The notes beneath the pieces were generated by a model. That model saw nothing but the letters and a program-made list of their open reading frames with translations. It searched no databases and was not told the origin of the DNA. This document shows, one piece after another, positions 31,535 to 42,276 of a DNA stretch of 64,000 bases. Made by a program: the position numbers and the translations under genes. Each line of letters starts with the position of its first letter. The first letter of the stretch is position 1. Source of the DNA: Lactobacillus sp. UBA5804. GTDB taxonomy: Bacteria; Bacillota; Bacilli; Lactobacillales; Lactobacillaceae. The stretch lies in assembly GCA_002418055.1 (NCBI GenBank), contig DIDI01000006.1:1-64000 (forward strand), in the 5' to 3' direction.

Positions 31535-32692
31535 TTGATTTATTTTGACAATAGTGCCACTACGCAAATTTATCCAGAAGTGTTGGCAACTTATGATCAG
31601 GTTGCCACAAAAATTTGGGGTAATCCTTCTAGCCTACATCGGCTCGGGGATCGGGCGCACCAATTATTAGAGGCTTCAAGGCAGCAAGTGGCGCAGTTAC
31701 TTGGTGTAACGGCACCTGAAATTGTTTTTACGTCTGGCGGTACCGAGTCCAATAATATGGCGATTAAGGGCACTGCGATTCAAAAGCGGGAGTTTGGTAA
31801 GCATATTATTACCTCAAGTGTTGAACATCCTTCCGTTGCTAACGCCTTTAATGAGCTTGAACAATTAGGCTGGCGAGTGACACGTTTGCCCGTTGATCGG
31901 TCTGGCCGGGTTCGTGTAGCAGATTTAAAACAGCGTCTAGATTCAGATACGACGCTAGTATCGATTATGGGTGTTAATAATGAAGTTGGAGCCATTCAGC
32001 CCATTGCTGAAATTTCGGATTTGCTTGTGAATTATCCTAATGTGATGTTTCATGTTGATAATGTCCAGGCGCTAGGAAAGAATCTTTGGTCACAAGTTTT
32101 TACACCACGAGTAGATTTAACTAGTCTCTCAGCTCATAAATTTCATGCGCCTCGTGGTGTCGGCGTTCTGTATAAAAAAACGGGTAAGATGCTAACTCCC
32201 CTTGCAGAAGGTGGCGGACAGGAACGTGGTTTACGTTCTGGAACTGAGAATTTGGCTGCGATTGCCGGGATGGCGAAGGCAATGAGACTGCTATTAATTG
32301 ATGAGGCAGCTAAAGCAGGCCGTGAAGCTGCCATTAAAGCCAAGATTGATCATTTCTTACGCGGTCTCGCTGGGGTAACCGTTTTTTCAAACGATGATGC
32401 GACCTTTACACCGCACATTCTCTGCTTTGCACTGAGTGGTATTCGCGGTGAAACGCTGGTGCATACTTTAGAAGCACATGATATCTATACTTCAACCACC
32501 TCAGCCTGTTCATCGAAAATAGCGGATGAAGCAAGCACCTTGTCAGCGATGCATGTTCAAGCAAAACTCGCCACCAGTGCGATCCGTCTTAGTTTCGACG
32601 AAAGCAATACCTTAGCAGAAGCTGATCAATTTATCGCTATATTTAGCGATATTTACCATCATTTTGCTAAAATCAATCATTTAGGAGAGTAG
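31535..32692 (+). CDS. Cysteine desulfurase, probable ThiI partner
   Basis: A PLP-dependent NifS/IscS-type enzyme that removes sulfur from cysteine as a persulfide. The 385-residue protein has Lys202 in [10 protein letters not shown], which binds PLP, and Cys325 in TSACSSK within a longer loop rich in Ser and Ala. TTG start with GAGGGGAT upstream. It lies two bases ahead of thiI, so it resembles the NifZ-type enzyme that serves 4-thiouridine synthesis in Bacillus. A second desulfurase at 60709 sits beside mnmA. Its partner is inferred from position. Confidence 0.92.
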   Translation: MIYFDNSATTQIYPEVLATYDQVATKIWGNPSSLHRLGDRAHQLLEASRQQVAQLLGVTAPEIVFTSGGTESNNMAIKGTAIQKREFGKHIITSSVEHPSVANAFNELEQLGWRVTRLPVDRSGRVRVADLKQRLDSDTTLVSIMGVNNEVGAIQPIAEISDLLVNYPNVMFHVDNVQALGKNLWSQVFTPRVDLTSLSAHKFHAPRGVGVLYKKTGKMLTPLAEGGGQERGLRSGTENLAAIAGMAKAMRLLLIDEAAKAGREAAIKAKIDHFLRGLAGVTVFSNDDATFTPHILCFALSGIRGETLVHTLEAHDIYTSTTSACSSKIADEASTLSAMHVQAKLATSAIRLSFDESNTLAEADQFIAIFSDIYHHFAKINHLGE

Positions 32693-32694
32693 TC

Positions 32695-33912
32695 ATGCAG
32701 TATACGGAAGTGATGATTCGTTATGGCGAGTTGTCAACCAAGGGAAAAAACCGTAAAGATTTTATTAATCGCTTAGCCTCAAATATCCAAAAGACACTAG
32801 TCGATTGGCCAGAATTAGAATTTCATCCTCGTCATGATCGGATGCATATTGTGTTACATGGTGCACCGTTTGAAGCGGTTGATGCGCGCTTGAAGCGTGT
32901 GTTTGGGATTCAAACGTATTCACCAGTCGTGACTGCTGAAAAGAATTTACCAGCAATTGAAGCCAAGGCGCTGGAGCTCATGCAGGCGACTTTCCAGCCA
33001 GGCATGAGTTTTAAGGTCAACACGCGGCGCAGTGACCACCAGTTTGAGTACGATACGAATCAGCTTAATAGCTTGATTGGTGACTATTTATTTGATCAGA
33101 TGACTGACTTAAAGGCTGAAATGAAGCATCCAGATTTAGTTTTGAGAATTGAAGTTCGCCGGGACGCAATTTATTTATCAAATCAGTTGCTCAAAGGAGC
33201 TGGTGGTATGCCCGTGGGCACCGCTGGCAAAGCTGTGATGATGTTATCTGGGGGGATTGATTCACCAGTTGCTTCTTACTTAGCCTTGAAGCGGGGGGTA
33301 GATATTGAAATGGTGCACTTTTTCAGCCCACCATATACCACTGATAAGGCTTTAGCTAAAGCTAAGGAACTCACTGGGATTTTGGCCAATTATTCGGGTA
33401 AAATCAATTTTATCGCGGTGCCTTTTGCTGAGATTCAAGAGACCATCAAGGAAAAACTCCCAGAAGGGTATTTGATGACCATTCAGCGTCGCTTTATGTT
33501 ACGCCTAGCTGATTTAATTCGTGCTAAACGTCATGGTAAAGCCATCATTAATGGTGAGAGTATCGGGCAAGTGGCTTCGCAAACCCTCGATTCCATGATT
33601 GCGATTAATGACGTTACTGCGATGCCAGTTTTGCGTCCTGTTGTGACGATGGATAAGAATGAAATTATTGCCTTAGCTGAAAAAATTGGCACCTTTGACT
33701 TATCAATTGCGCCGTTCGAGGATTGTTGCACCATTTTTGCACCACCCCGTCCTAAGACAAAGCCTAAGCTTGATAAAGCACGTCTCTACGAACAAGAACT
33801 CGATATTGATGGTCTCGTTGCACGTGCTTTAGCCGGTATTCAAGTCATGCCTATCTATCCTAACCAACAATTTTTACATAATAAATCCGCTGAAGATGCA
33901 GATTTGTTGTAA
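32695..33912 (+). CDS. thiI: tRNA 4-thiouridine synthase ThiI
   Basis: Uses persulfide sulfur and ATP to make 4-thiouridine at position 8 of tRNA, and may also supply thiamine thiazole sulfur. The 405-residue protein has an N-terminal ferredoxin-like and THUMP region (about 1-165) and the PP-loop SGGIDSPV from residue 185. Cys344-Cys345 lies in a DCC motif. It lacks the C-terminal rhodanese domain of the E. coli enzyme, as most Firmicutes do, so sulfur probably comes straight from the adjacent desulfurase. Confidence 0.95.
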   Translation: MQYTEVMIRYGELSTKGKNRKDFINRLASNIQKTLVDWPELEFHPRHDRMHIVLHGAPFEAVDARLKRVFGIQTYSPVVTAEKNLPAIEAKALELMQATFQPGMSFKVNTRRSDHQFEYDTNQLNSLIGDYLFDQMTDLKAEMKHPDLVLRIEVRRDAIYLSNQLLKGAGGMPVGTAGKAVMMLSGGIDSPVASYLALKRGVDIEMVHFFSPPYTTDKALAKAKELTGILANYSGKINFIAVPFAEIQETIKEKLPEGYLMTIQRRFMLRLADLIRAKRHGKAIINGESIGQVASQTLDSMIAINDVTAMPVLRPVVTMDKNEIIALAEKIGTFDLSIAPFEDCCTIFAPPRPKTKPKLDKARLYEQELDIDGLVARALAGIQVMPIYPNQQFLHNKSAEDADLL

Positions 33913-33918
33913 GAAGGA

Positions 33919-33927
33919 TGTTATAAT
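33919..33927 (+). promoter_or_regulatory. Extended -10 promoter for the valS leader
   Basis: TGTTATAAT is an extended -10 directly after thiI, starting transcription ahead of the T-box leader. Confidence 0.6.
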
Positions 33928-33930
33928 AGC

Positions 33931-34168
33931 GCTATAAGTGATAACCGAGAAAAAAAGCTAATAACAGAGAGCCACTCCAGTGCTGAAAGGTGGTTAGCTA
34001 TATGAGTAGCTTGGTTACTGATTAGTTGAACCTGATGTAACATGTAGTCCAAGTAGGCTAATCCGGAGAGCACCGTTATAGCTGAAAGAGAGTTGTCGTA
34101 CTTTGACAACTAATCTTAGGTGGTACCGCGGTGTAAATCGTCCTAGACAATTGTCTAGGACCTTTTTT
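33931..34168 (+). promoter_or_regulatory. T-box leader of valS
   Basis: A tRNA-sensing riboswitch. The canonical T-box sequence AGGTGGTACCGCGG is at 34118-34131, followed by a terminator (34140-34168) with GTCCTAGACAA/TTGTCTAGGAC and a T run. Stem I is closed by GCTATAA (33931-33937) and TTATAGC (34076-34082). Stem III is GTTGTC-GTACTTT-GACAAC. Uncharged valine tRNA would be expected to stabilise the antiterminator and let valS be read. A GTA at about 34039 is a possible specifier codon, but I am not sure of its place in the fold. Confidence 0.93.
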
Positions 34169-34182
34169 ATTGGAGGAATAAT

Positions 34183-36822
34183 ATGACAGAATTAGCACCA
34201 AAATATGATCCGGAAGCTGTTGAAGCGGGTCGGTATCAAAAATGGTTAGATGAAGATTTATTTAAACCCAGCAGTGATAGTAAGGCACATCCTTATGCCA
34301 TTGTAATTCCACCACCCAATGTGACTGGCAAATTACATTTGGGTCATGCTTGGGATACTGCCATCCAAGATGCGTTAATTCGGTTTAAACGGATGGAAGG
34401 CTATGATACGCTTTATTTGCCTGGCATGGATCATGCTGGAATTGCGACCCAAGCTAAAGTTGAAGCAAAGCTGCGTCAGCAAGGTAAAAATCGCCATGAA
34501 ATGGGCCGTGAGGCCTTTGTCAAACAGGTTTGGGACTGGAAAGATGAATATGCCAAAATCATTAAGGGGCAGTGGGCTAAATTAGGGTTATCGCTTGATT
34601 ATAGTCGTGAACGCTTTACGCTTGATCAAGGTTTATCAAAAGCAGTTCGCAAAGTTTTTGTCCAGCTGTACCGTGAGGGCTTAATTTATCGGGGACAATA
34701 TATTATTAACTGGGATCCGAAACTAGAAACAGCTTTGTCTGATATCGAAGTTATTCATAAAGATGACAAAGGGGCTTTTTATCACATCAAGTATCCGTTT
34801 GTTGATGGGAGTGGTTTTGTCGAAATTGCGACCACCCGTCCAGAAACCATGTTTGGTGATACGGCGGTTGCTGTTGCGCCTGGTGATAAGCGTTATGCGG
34901 ACTTAGTGGGCAAGGAATTAGTGTTACCACTGGTTGGACGTCATATTCCAATTATTACCGATCAGCATGTTGATCCTGACTTTGGGACCGGACTCGTTAA
35001 AATAACGCCTGCTCATGATCCAAATGACTTTTTGGTTGGTAATCGCCATGATTTGGAACGCATTAACGTGATGAATGACGATGGTACGATGAATGAAGCC
35101 TGCGGCAAGTACAATGGCCTTGATCGGTTTGATTGTCGTGAACAGTTAGTAGCCGACTTAAAGGCCGCTGGTTATCTCATCAAGGTTGAACCAATTGTCC
35201 ACTCAGTCGGTCACTCTGAACGCTCTGATGTCCAAGTTGAACCTCGGCTATCTACGCAATGGTTTGTGAAGATGAAACCATTGGCTGAAGCAGCAGTTGC
35301 TAATCAGCAGACCGATGATCGTGTTGATTTTGTTCCTGATCGTTTTAATCATGCCTTTACGCAGTGGATGGATAATATTCATGACTGGGTTATTTCACGT
35401 CAGCTGTGGTGGGGGCACCGGATTCCTGCTTGGTATCATAAGCAAACGGGTGAACTCTATGTCGGTGAAACCGCGCCAGCTGATATTGAAAATTGGCGAC
35501 AGGATCCAGATGTGCTAGATACGTGGTTCTCAAGTGCCTTATGGCCGTTTTCGACTTTAGGCTGGCCAGATACTGAAGCAGCCGATTTTAAGCGCTATTT
35601 CCCAACGAATACCTTAGTAACCGGTTATGATATTTTACCTTTCTGGGTTTCACGGATGATTTTCCAAGGGCTGCACTTTACCAAGCAGCGGCCATTTGAC
35701 CATGTCGTGATTCATGGCTTAATGCGTGATGAACAAGGTCGTAAGATGTCTAAGTCATTGGGGAACGGCATTGACCCAATGGATGTCATCCAAAAATACG
35801 GTGCGGATGCGCTACGGTGGTTCTTGTTGAATGGGACGGCGCCAGGTCAAGATGCACGCTTTAGCTACACGAAGATGGATGCGTCTTGGAATTTTGTCAA
35901 TAAGCTTTGGAATGCTAGTCGGTTTGTCATTATGAATTTACCGGCTGATGCCAAACCAGCTACGTGTCCAGATCCAAGTCAATTTGATTTAGCTGATAAG
36001 TGGCTCTTTAATCGCTTAAACCGTACAGTTGCAGAAGTAACTCGGTTATTTGATGAGTTCCAGTTTGGTGAAGCTGGCCGTCAACTTTATAGCTTTATTT
36101 GGAATGATTTCTGTGACTGGTACATCGAGATTTCCAAGGTGGCCTTGAATGGGACAGATGTTGAACTGAAGAATCGCAAATTGAGTCATTTAACTTGGAT
36201 TTTAGACCAGATTTTACGTTTGATGCATCCCATCATGCCATTCGTTACCGAAAAATTATGGTTGTCAATGCCACATGAAGGAATCAGCATTTCGACTGCA
36301 AAATATCCAGTAGTTCATCCAGAATTTACCAATGCCGCAGCCGATGAACAAATGGCCTTTTTAATTGAAATCATTAAAGCTGTTCGTAATATTCGGATGG
36401 AAGTTAATGCCCCGATGTCCAAGCCGATTAAGCTTTTAATCCAAGTTGATCAAGCGGAGCAGCAAGCGATTCTGGCGGATAACCAATCTTATGTTGAGAA
36501 CTTCTTGCATCCTAAAGAATTAACAGTCGGCACGTCGATTGTGGCGCCAAAACTAGCGAAAACAGCTGTGTTGCCTGGGGCTCAAGTCTTTGTCCCGTTA
36601 ACTGAACTGGTTAATTTGGATGATGAATTGGCTAAAATGACCACAGAAGCCGATCATCTAGGACAAGAAGTGGCACGTGCGGAAAAGAAGCTGGCCAATA
36701 AAGGCTTTACGATGCATGCACCAGCAGCCGTTGTCAAAGAACAACAAGCTAAGTTAGCTGACTATCAGAGTCAACTCGCGGGTGTGCAGTTACGCATGAA
36801 AGAACTGAAGGAAAGTAAATAA
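34183..36822 (+). CDS. valS: Valyl-tRNA synthetase
   Basis: Charges tRNA-Val. The 879-residue class I enzyme has HLGH at 52-55 in [12 protein letters not shown] and KMSKS at 521-525 in [11 protein letters not shown]. An editing domain is inserted between them (about 190-330), with the [10 protein letters not shown] phrase. The C-terminal coiled coil is present. TATTGGAGGAA precedes the ATG. folC starts directly after its stop. Confidence 0.98.
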   Translation: MTELAPKYDPEAVEAGRYQKWLDEDLFKPSSDSKAHPYAIVIPPPNVTGKLHLGHAWDTAIQDALIRFKRMEGYDTLYLPGMDHAGIATQAKVEAKLRQQGKNRHEMGREAFVKQVWDWKDEYAKIIKGQWAKLGLSLDYSRERFTLDQGLSKAVRKVFVQLYREGLIYRGQYIINWDPKLETALSDIEVIHKDDKGAFYHIKYPFVDGSGFVEIATTRPETMFGDTAVAVAPGDKRYADLVGKELVLPLVGRHIPIITDQHVDPDFGTGLVKITPAHDPNDFLVGNRHDLERINVMNDDGTMNEACGKYNGLDRFDCREQLVADLKAAGYLIKVEPIVHSVGHSERSDVQVEPRLSTQWFVKMKPLAEAAVANQQTDDRVDFVPDRFNHAFTQWMDNIHDWVISRQLWWGHRIPAWYHKQTGELYVGETAPADIENWRQDPDVLDTWFSSALWPFSTLGWPDTEAADFKRYFPTNTLVTGYDILPFWVSRMIFQGLHFTKQRPFDHVVIHGLMRDEQGRKMSKSLGNGIDPMDVIQKYGADALRWFLLNGTAPGQDARFSYTKMDASWNFVNKLWNASRFVIMNLPADAKPATCPDPSQFDLADKWLFNRLNRTVAEVTRLFDEFQFGEAGRQLYSFIWNDFCDWYIEISKVALNGTDVELKNRKLSHLTWILDQILRLMHPIMPFVTEKLWLSMPHEGISISTAKYPVVHPEFTNAAADEQMAFLIEIIKAVRNIRMEVNAPMSKPIKLLIQVDQAEQQAILADNQSYVENFLHPKELTVGTSIVAPKLAKTAVLPGAQVFVPLTELVNLDDELAKMTTEADHLGQEVARAEKKLANKGFTMHAPAAVVKEQQAKLADYQSQLAGVQLRMKELKESK

Positions 36823-38079
36823 GTGAATTTCCGAACTCAAGCAGATTTATTAACATATCTTTATCACTTGCCACGGTTACATCCTAAAAGTGACTTGTCT
36901 TATATTAAACGTGTTTTGGCGCAACTGGGTCATCCTGAACGTCAAGTTAAGACCGTTCATGTCACTGGGACCAACGGTAAGGGTTCGACCTCATATTATT
37001 TGAGTCGCTTGATACAAAAGGCTGGTCCTAAGACCGGTCTTTTTGTCTCTCCTTATGTTCAAGTTTTTAACGAACGGATTCAAATTGCTGGCGAAAATAT
37101 CAGTGAAGCGCGACTGTTGCAGGCAGCTCGACTGGTACAGCAAGCAATTGACCAGTTAGCGCTAACAGCAACAGACTTTGTCTTAACCACTTTTGAATTT
37201 GAAGTAGCCATGGCCTTTGTGACCTTCAGCTTGACGCATTGCGAGTATGCGGTGATTGAGGTGGGTATTGGTGGCACACATGATAAAACCAATGTTATCA
37301 TCCCTGAGTGTAGTGTTATTACGACTGTAGCAATGGATCATGAAGACCTGATTGGCCCGACTTTGGCTGATATTGCGCGTGAAAAAAGTGGGGTGATTAA
37401 AGCCGGTAAACCAGTAGTTTTAGGAAAAATACCGCCAGCAGTCCGCACAATTATTTTGAAACGGGCAATGCAATTAGCTGCTCCAGTGTATGAATTGGCG
37501 CAAGTATTTCAGGTAACAACTGGCGCTGGTTTGCAAATTCAGGTTGGCGAGCAGATTTTGAAACTACCTTGGTACCCATTAGTTGAGGGGTATGATATTG
37601 CCATGGCAGTGCAAGTTTTACAGATTTTAAAGTTACAATTGACGCCTGCCGAAATTATCGCTAGTATTAAGGAGACGGTCATTCTTGGACGCTACCAAAT
37701 ACGCACTCAGCAACCTTTAGTGATTTTAGATGGTGGACATAATCTGCAAGCGATTAGCCATTTGCTCACCTTTGTACGCTCAGAGCAGCAGCACCGACAG
37801 GGTAAAGCCCGCGTTTTAATTGGGATGATGAAAGATAAAGATTTGGCAGAAATCTTTCAGCTGTTCGATGATTCAGAGCAACTGACATTAACTGCCATTG
37901 ATTATCCAAGAGCTGCCCGCAGAACTGATTTTCCGCAATTCGTGCAGGACAAGTATCCCTTCGTTCAAGATTATCGGCGTGCTTATGTGCGGTTAAAAGC
38001 GCAAAGTAAGCCCAATGATATTTTATTAGTGACAGGTTCATTTTATTTAGTGAGCGAGATTTTACAAATAGGTGACTAG
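36823..38079 (+). CDS. folC: Folylpolyglutamate synthase / dihydrofolate synthase
   Basis: Adds glutamate to folates (and possibly dihydropteroate). The 418-residue Mur-ligase-like protein has the ATP loop GTNGKGS (49-55) and the FTSPYV-like FVSPYVQVFNERI. The later EVGIGGTHDKTNV and AMDHEDLIG phrases are typical of FolC. It begins at a GTG directly after the valS stop and is presumably translated by coupling. Its end overlaps the next gene's ribosome binding site. Confidence 0.94.
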   Translation: MNFRTQADLLTYLYHLPRLHPKSDLSYIKRVLAQLGHPERQVKTVHVTGTNGKGSTSYYLSRLIQKAGPKTGLFVSPYVQVFNERIQIAGENISEARLLQAARLVQQAIDQLALTATDFVLTTFEFEVAMAFVTFSLTHCEYAVIEVGIGGTHDKTNVIIPECSVITTVAMDHEDLIGPTLADIAREKSGVIKAGKPVVLGKIPPAVRTIILKRAMQLAAPVYELAQVFQVTTGAGLQIQVGEQILKLPWYPLVEGYDIAMAVQVLQILKLQLTPAEIIASIKETVILGRYQIRTQQPLVILDGGHNLQAISHLLTFVRSEQQHRQGKARVLIGMMKDKDLAEIFQLFDDSEQLTLTAIDYPRAARRTDFPQFVQDKYPFVQDYRRAYVRLKAQSKPNDILLVTGSFYLVSEILQIGD

Positions 38080-38083
38080 ACTA

Positions 38084-38767
38084 ATGGTGCGTATAGCAGG
38101 AATAGCAGCTGAGCTTAAAGGTATTATTTTTGATATGGATGGTCTGCTGGTCAATTCAGAACGTTTATATTGGGAAGCTAATATTCAAGCGGCAGCTGAA
38201 GCTGGTTTGGCGATTCCCCAGGACAGTTATTTAAAACTGGCCGGTGCGACTGTGGCTGAAATGGCTACTTTTTATCAGCGCTACTTTAAGACTAGCGCCG
38301 AACGTGATCATTTTATTGCCCGCACCGATGCCTTGGTGTGGGAGTGGGTTAACCAAGGAAAGTTACAATTGCAGCCTGGTGTGCAGGTGGCGCTTGACCG
38401 TTTTCAAGCGGCTAGTGTTAGAATGTGTATTGCTTCTAGCAATTATGAACGGGTACTACAGCAGATGATGTGGGCGACTGGGATTCGCAACTATTTTGAG
38501 TTTTATTTGAGTTATCGGGATGTAGAACGCGGGAAGATTCGTGCTAAGCCAGCACCAGATATTTATTTAGCCGCCGCAAAGCGGCTAAATATTGCTGCTG
38601 CGGATTTATTAGTTTTTGAAGATTCAACTACTGGTGTAGCGGCTGCTAGTCGCGCTAAACTCAAATGTATTATGATTCCTGATTTAGTGCCTGCAACGCA
38701 GCTTGATCGGCAGAGGGCAACTATGGTTGTGTCAGACTTTAACGTTGTAGTGACTAAGATCGAATAA
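38084..38767 (+). CDS. HAD-family hydrolase (beta-phosphoglucomutase-like)
   Basis: A 227-residue haloacid dehalogenase superfamily phosphatase or mutase. The nucleophile Asp17 and acid/base Asp19 are in FDMDGLL, the second motif Ser-Ser is in IASSN, and the DSTTGVAAA motif holds the metal-binding residues. The cap domain (about 25-95) is the small helical C1 type. A GTG at 38072 could open the frame 12 bases earlier, but AGGTGA spaced nine bases from the ATG at 38084 is better. The substrate is unknown. Confidence 0.85.
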   Translation: MVRIAGIAAELKGIIFDMDGLLVNSERLYWEANIQAAAEAGLAIPQDSYLKLAGATVAEMATFYQRYFKTSAERDHFIARTDALVWEWVNQGKLQLQPGVQVALDRFQAASVRMCIASSNYERVLQQMMWATGIRNYFEFYLSYRDVERGKIRAKPAPDIYLAAAKRLNIAAADLLVFEDSTTGVAAASRAKLKCIMIPDLVPATQLDRQRATMVVSDFNVVVTKIE

Positions 38768-38828
38768 GTTAACAAGTTTTACTGAATTTCAATCAATTTT
38801 ACGTAATGTACTAGTGGAGGTAAATATT

Positions 38829-39470
38829 ATGACACTAGTACAAAATTTAAAGAATTATCAGCAAGCCTGGGTGCGCGCAGATTTTGAGTTGTTTGAGGAA
38901 TTAGTTACTACCTTGACAGAGATGGGGGTTAGTACGCTAACTGACCTTAAACCGTATTTACAAGCACACCATATTGCCAGCTGTGATGACTTAGTTGCCT
39001 ATGTTGCGGGTCCAGATTGTCCCAATCAGTTGGCAGTGCTAATTGTGGGGCTATTAGATCGGGTGCGCCAAGCTAAGATTAAGTGCCCACCCCAGTTTGA
39101 AAGTCAGACTGATATTGGTAATTATCTGGCAGAAAAATTGGTTAACCATTTGCAAGAAGAGTTATGGGTAATTTATGTTAGTGCAGCTGGTGAGTTAGTC
39201 GGTGAAAAGCAATTATTCGTAGGGAGTCTTAAACAAACACCAGCACACCCGCGTGAAATTTTTAAATGGGCCTTCTTATTTGGCGCCAGTGGCTTTTTCA
39301 TTTGTCATAATCATCCTAGTGGTCGGCTTGTTCCTTCAACTTCGGATTTAAAGCTGACTGAACGGCTCTTGCGAGCTGCTAAAATTATGAATGTTGATTT
39401 TATTGACCACTTGATTGTCGGTGGTGGACACTTTTTGAGTATGGTTTCAGAAGACTTTTCATTTGATTGA
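38829..39470 (+). CDS. radC: RadC-like JAB-domain protein
   Basis: A 213-residue MPN/JAMM protein. The zinc motif appears as His160-Asn-His162-Pro-Ser-Gly followed by Ser and Asp in PSTSD. The N-terminal half is helical and would correspond to the HhH region, but the canonical motif is weak. RadC is traditionally named a DNA repair protein; direct evidence is poor in the family. TGGAGGTAAAT is the ribosome binding site for ATG 38829. It is followed by a promoter for mreB, the neighbour in Bacillus as well. Confidence 0.88.
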   Translation: MTLVQNLKNYQQAWVRADFELFEELVTTLTEMGVSTLTDLKPYLQAHHIASCDDLVAYVAGPDCPNQLAVLIVGLLDRVRQAKIKCPPQFESQTDIGNYLAEKLVNHLQEELWVIYVSAAGELVGEKQLFVGSLKQTPAHPREIFKWAFLFGASGFFICHNHPSGRLVPSTSDLKLTERLLRAAKIMNVDFIDHLIVGGGHFLSMVSEDFSFD

Positions 39471-39525
39471 CGTAAATTAAAGATTCCTTTAAATTGTTGT
39501 GATTTTTAAAAAAGCAAAGAGAATA

Positions 39526-39534
39526 TGCTATAAT
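39526..39534 (+). promoter_or_regulatory. Extended -10 promoter of mreBCD
   Basis: TGCTATAAT is an extended -10 element 45 bases before the mreB start. A clear -35 is lacking. Confidence 0.65.
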
Positions 39535-39578
39535 AATTCAAGATTTAAGGTCGCGACGTGACGTAAGGAGATATTTTC

Positions 39579-40583
39579 GTGTTTGGATTAGGTACAAAAA
39601 ATATTGGTATTGACCTAGGTACGGCCAATACTTTGGTATACATGGAAGGCAAAGGGATTGTCTTAAGAGAGCCTTCTGTCGTAGCGAAGAACACTCAAAC
39701 CGGTGAAGTTATCTCGGTCGGGTCGGACGCGCGTGAGATGATTGGACGGACACCAGGCTCAATTGTAGCCATTCGGCCCATGAAGGATGGCGTGATTGCC
39801 GACTATGATACGACTGCAGCGATGCTGAAGTACTTCATGGAAAAAACTAATGGCAACTCTAAGCCTTCAGTTATGATTTGTGTTCCTTCTGGTGTTACCG
39901 AGGTTGAAAAACGTGCGGTAATTGATGCCGCTCGCGTTGCCGGTGCACGTGAAGCATTTGTCATTGAAGAACCTTTTGCAGCAGCAATCGGTGCTGGGTT
40001 ACCAGTTATGGATCCAACCGGTTCTATGGTCGTTGACATTGGTGGTGGGACCACTGATGTTGCCACCATCTCGCTGGGGGGGATTGTTTCATCAACCTCA
40101 ATTCGTCAAGCTGGCGACAAGTTTAACGCTGCTATCATTAACTACATCCATTCCAATTTTAACTTGTTGATTGGTGAACGAACTGCTGAAGATATTAAGA
40201 TTCAGATTGGTTCTGCTTCAGTGGAAAAAGCCAAGGAAATCGAAGCTATGAGCATCAGAGGACGGGATTTGGTAACTGGGTTACCTAAGTCGATTGATGT
40301 TGCTGCAGTGGATGTTGCAAAAGCGATTCAAGATGTGGTACAAGATATTATTATCGCCATTAAAGAGACTTTGGAACAGACATCACCAGAAATTGCGGCT
40401 GATGTTATCGACCACGGTATTGTTTTGACCGGTGGTGGTGCTTTATTGAAGAACTTACCAGATGTGATTGCGGAAGCAACTAAGGTACCAGTTTTCATTG
40501 CGCAAGATCCACTCGATTGTGTGGCTGTCGGAACTGGTGAGTCACTTAAGAATATTGAAATTATGCGTAGAACGCGTAAATAA
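39579..40583 (+). CDS. mreB: Rod-shape actin homologue MreB
   Basis: An actin-like ATPase that organises side-wall synthesis with MreC and MreD. The 334-residue protein starts at GTG after TAAGGAG with [18 protein letters not shown], the MreB N-terminus. [14 protein letters not shown] and [13 protein letters not shown] are its nucleotide-binding motifs. It shares about half its sequence by eye with mbl at 23037. A short hairpin terminator (40588-40618) follows before mreC. Confidence 0.96.
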   Translation: MFGLGTKNIGIDLGTANTLVYMEGKGIVLREPSVVAKNTQTGEVISVGSDAREMIGRTPGSIVAIRPMKDGVIADYDTTAAMLKYFMEKTNGNSKPSVMICVPSGVTEVEKRAVIDAARVAGAREAFVIEEPFAAAIGAGLPVMDPTGSMVVDIGGGTTDVATISLGGIVSSTSIRQAGDKFNAAIINYIHSNFNLLIGERTAEDIKIQIGSASVEKAKEIEAMSIRGRDLVTGLPKSIDVAAVDVAKAIQDVVQDIIIAIKETLEQTSPEIAADVIDHGIVLTGGGALLKNLPDVIAEATKVPVFIAQDPLDCVAVGTGESLKNIEIMRRTRK

Positions 40584-40587
40584 CGTT

Positions 40588-40618
40588 AAAGCCGGCCAAA
40601 TATAGCCGGCTTTTGTTT
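40588..40618 (+). terminator. Hairpin between mreB and mreC
   Basis: AAAGCCGGC and GCCGGCTTT form a nine-base-pair stem with an eight-base AT-rich loop, then TGTTT. It could reduce mreC and mreD expression relative to mreB. Confidence 0.75.
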
Positions 40619-40632
40619 AGGAATGTTTCTGT

Positions 40633-41484
40633 ATGAAGAAATTTCTCGAAAATAAAAAGTTGTTGATGACCTTTGTGACAGTGCTACTGATTTTAGTGGT
40701 ATTGGCAGGAAGCGTGAGTTTACGTAAAAAGCGGACGACACCGTTGTTAATTCAGAGTTTTGGCAATGATGTGGCTAGTATTGCCGCTAATGTGGTTAAT
40801 TTCCCAGTCAGTTTGTTGTCAGGTGGTGCGACTAATGTGCACGAATTGTTACAGGTTCAGGCAGAGAATAATCGCCTTAAGAGCCAAATCGATGATTTGG
40901 GACAAACTAAAGCACGCAATGCAGCATTAGAGGCAGAAAATAGTCAGTTACAAGCGGCTTTGAAATTGAATGGTACTTTATCTGGATATACGACGATTAA
41001 TGCATCAGTTATCTCACGTTCACCTGATACTTGGTCAGACTTACTCATTATTAATAAAGGTAGCGCCAGTGGCATTGCTAAAAATATGGCCGTGATGTCA
41101 GGTGGCGGCGTTATTGGTCGAGTTTTAGAAGCCAATGCTGCGACTAGCAAAGTAGAACTAATTACCACTACTGACCAGTCTGCTAATCGGTTTGCAGTTG
41201 AGGCGGATGCGAAAGCTGGGCAAAAAGTCCATGGCATTATTAACGCCAATACGAATAACAGCTTATCATTTACGCAAGTTGTTGATTCAGCTAAATTAAC
41301 GAAGGGCACCGAAGTCTATACGAGTGGCTTGGGTGGCAATTCACCTAAGGGCTTGTTAGTTGGTAAGGTCGCGGTAACCACCAAAGACTCTTACGGACTT
41401 TCTGATGTTATTAAGATTAAGCCTGCAGGTAATGTGAGCGATGCTTCAGTGGTGACAGTGATTAAAAGAAGGGTGGCCAATTGA
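40633..41484 (+). CDS. mreC: Rod-shape protein MreC
   Basis: A bitopic membrane protein with one helix (about 11-27), a coiled coil (about 70-112) and extracellular beta-barrel domains. At 283 residues it matches the family. The SPDTWSDLLIINKGSASGI and ASKVELITTTDQS phrases are typical. Its stop overlaps the mreD start (TGATG). Confidence 0.94.
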   Translation: MKKFLENKKLLMTFVTVLLILVVLAGSVSLRKKRTTPLLIQSFGNDVASIAANVVNFPVSLLSGGATNVHELLQVQAENNRLKSQIDDLGQTKARNAALEAENSQLQAALKLNGTLSGYTTINASVISRSPDTWSDLLIINKGSASGIAKNMAVMSGGGVIGRVLEANAATSKVELITTTDQSANRFAVEADAKAGQKVHGIINANTNNSLSFTQVVDSAKLTKGTEVYTSGLGGNSPKGLLVGKVAVTTKDSYGLSDVIKIKPAGNVSDASVVTVIKRRVAN

Positions 41485-42020
41485 TGCGTATTTTTCATCA
41501 ATGGGTGCTAGCACTTGCTTTGTATCTTGCTTTGAGCTGTGAAGGTCTAGTTTCAGTTTATATCCAGCATTTGGCCATTCATGGTTTTATTGCACCAGTT
41601 TTTGTTCTGCCGATAGCTGTGATGATTATCAATTTAATCGATGACTTAAATGTGCAGGAATACTGGTTAGCTTTGGGCGCTGGAATTGTTGCTGATTTAT
41701 ACTTTTGGGGCATTATTGGTATCTATACGGTGTTTTTACCGGTAAGTGTCTGGTGCTGTCACCGGTTAGCGCGTATTTTACCTGATTTTTGGCTATTTCG
41801 GTTGATTGTGGTACTAGTGGGTACGAGCTGTTTGACAGCTTATATCTGGCTGATTTTAAATTTTATGGGCCTTGCAACTGTCTCGGCTATCAGTCTGTGG
41901 CAAAACTTGTTCGGCAATTTAATTATGAGTTCCGTTCTTTTTGGATGTACTTATTGGTTATGGGGTTGGTTAAGTCAATCTTATCCTTTCTTAGTGGATT
42001 TAGATGCATATCGCAAATAA
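41484..42020 (+). CDS. mreD: Rod-shape protein MreD
   Basis: A polytopic partner of MreC, 178 residues with five or six hydrophobic segments. It has the GAGIVADLYFWGIIGIYT phrase in its middle that is common in MreD. The ATG at 41484 overlaps the mreC stop. minC and minD, which follow mreD in some lactobacilli, are not found here. Confidence 0.92.
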   Translation: MRIFHQWVLALALYLALSCEGLVSVYIQHLAIHGFIAPVFVLPIAVMIINLIDDLNVQEYWLALGAGIVADLYFWGIIGIYTVFLPVSVWCCHRLARILPDFWLFRLIVVLVGTSCLTAYIWLILNFMGLATVSAISLWQNLFGNLIMSSVLFGCTYWLWGWLSQSYPFLVDLDAYRK

Positions 42021-42053
42021 AAAAACACGCTACGTCTACGTAGCGTGTTTTTT
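42020..42053. terminator. Bidirectional terminator after mreD
   Basis: AAAAAACACGCTACG and CGTAGCGTGTTTTTT are a perfect 15-bp stem with a TCTA loop. It ends mreBCD and the minus-strand small gene. Confidence 0.95.
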
Positions 42054-42065
42054 ATAACAAGATTT

Positions 42066-42185
42066 CTAGTGAAAGAACAGTGGTAAGATTGCGGCAACAA
42101 TCGCAGCTAAGGTGATAAATGCCATTAAAATTACCATTGTATTTTCGATTTTTTGAAACTTAGATTTATGCTTTTTATGTGCCAT
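42066..42185 (-). CDS. Small membrane protein of 39 residues
   Basis: Starts MAHKKHKSKFQ and ends LPLFFH. A basic N-terminal stretch of lysines is followed by one predicted helix (about residues 16-37). GGGGAGG lies about six bases before the ATG, a strong ribosome binding site, and the bidirectional terminator follows its stop. These features make it a real gene although it is short. I do not recognise a family. Confidence 0.7.
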   Translation of the reverse strand: MAHKKHKSKFQKIENTMVILMAFITLAAIVAAILPLFFH

Positions 42186-42276
42186 GAAGCGTCCTCCCCT
42201 AACTGTTACCATTTTATCGTGTTAGAGAGTTTTTTTCAATTACTGAAAAGGTTAGAATAAGTTCAGGAGGAAAACC

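Noticed and set aside
33921..34109. Minus-strand frame in the valS leader
   Set aside because: It is explained by T-box RNA structure; no ribosome binding site.
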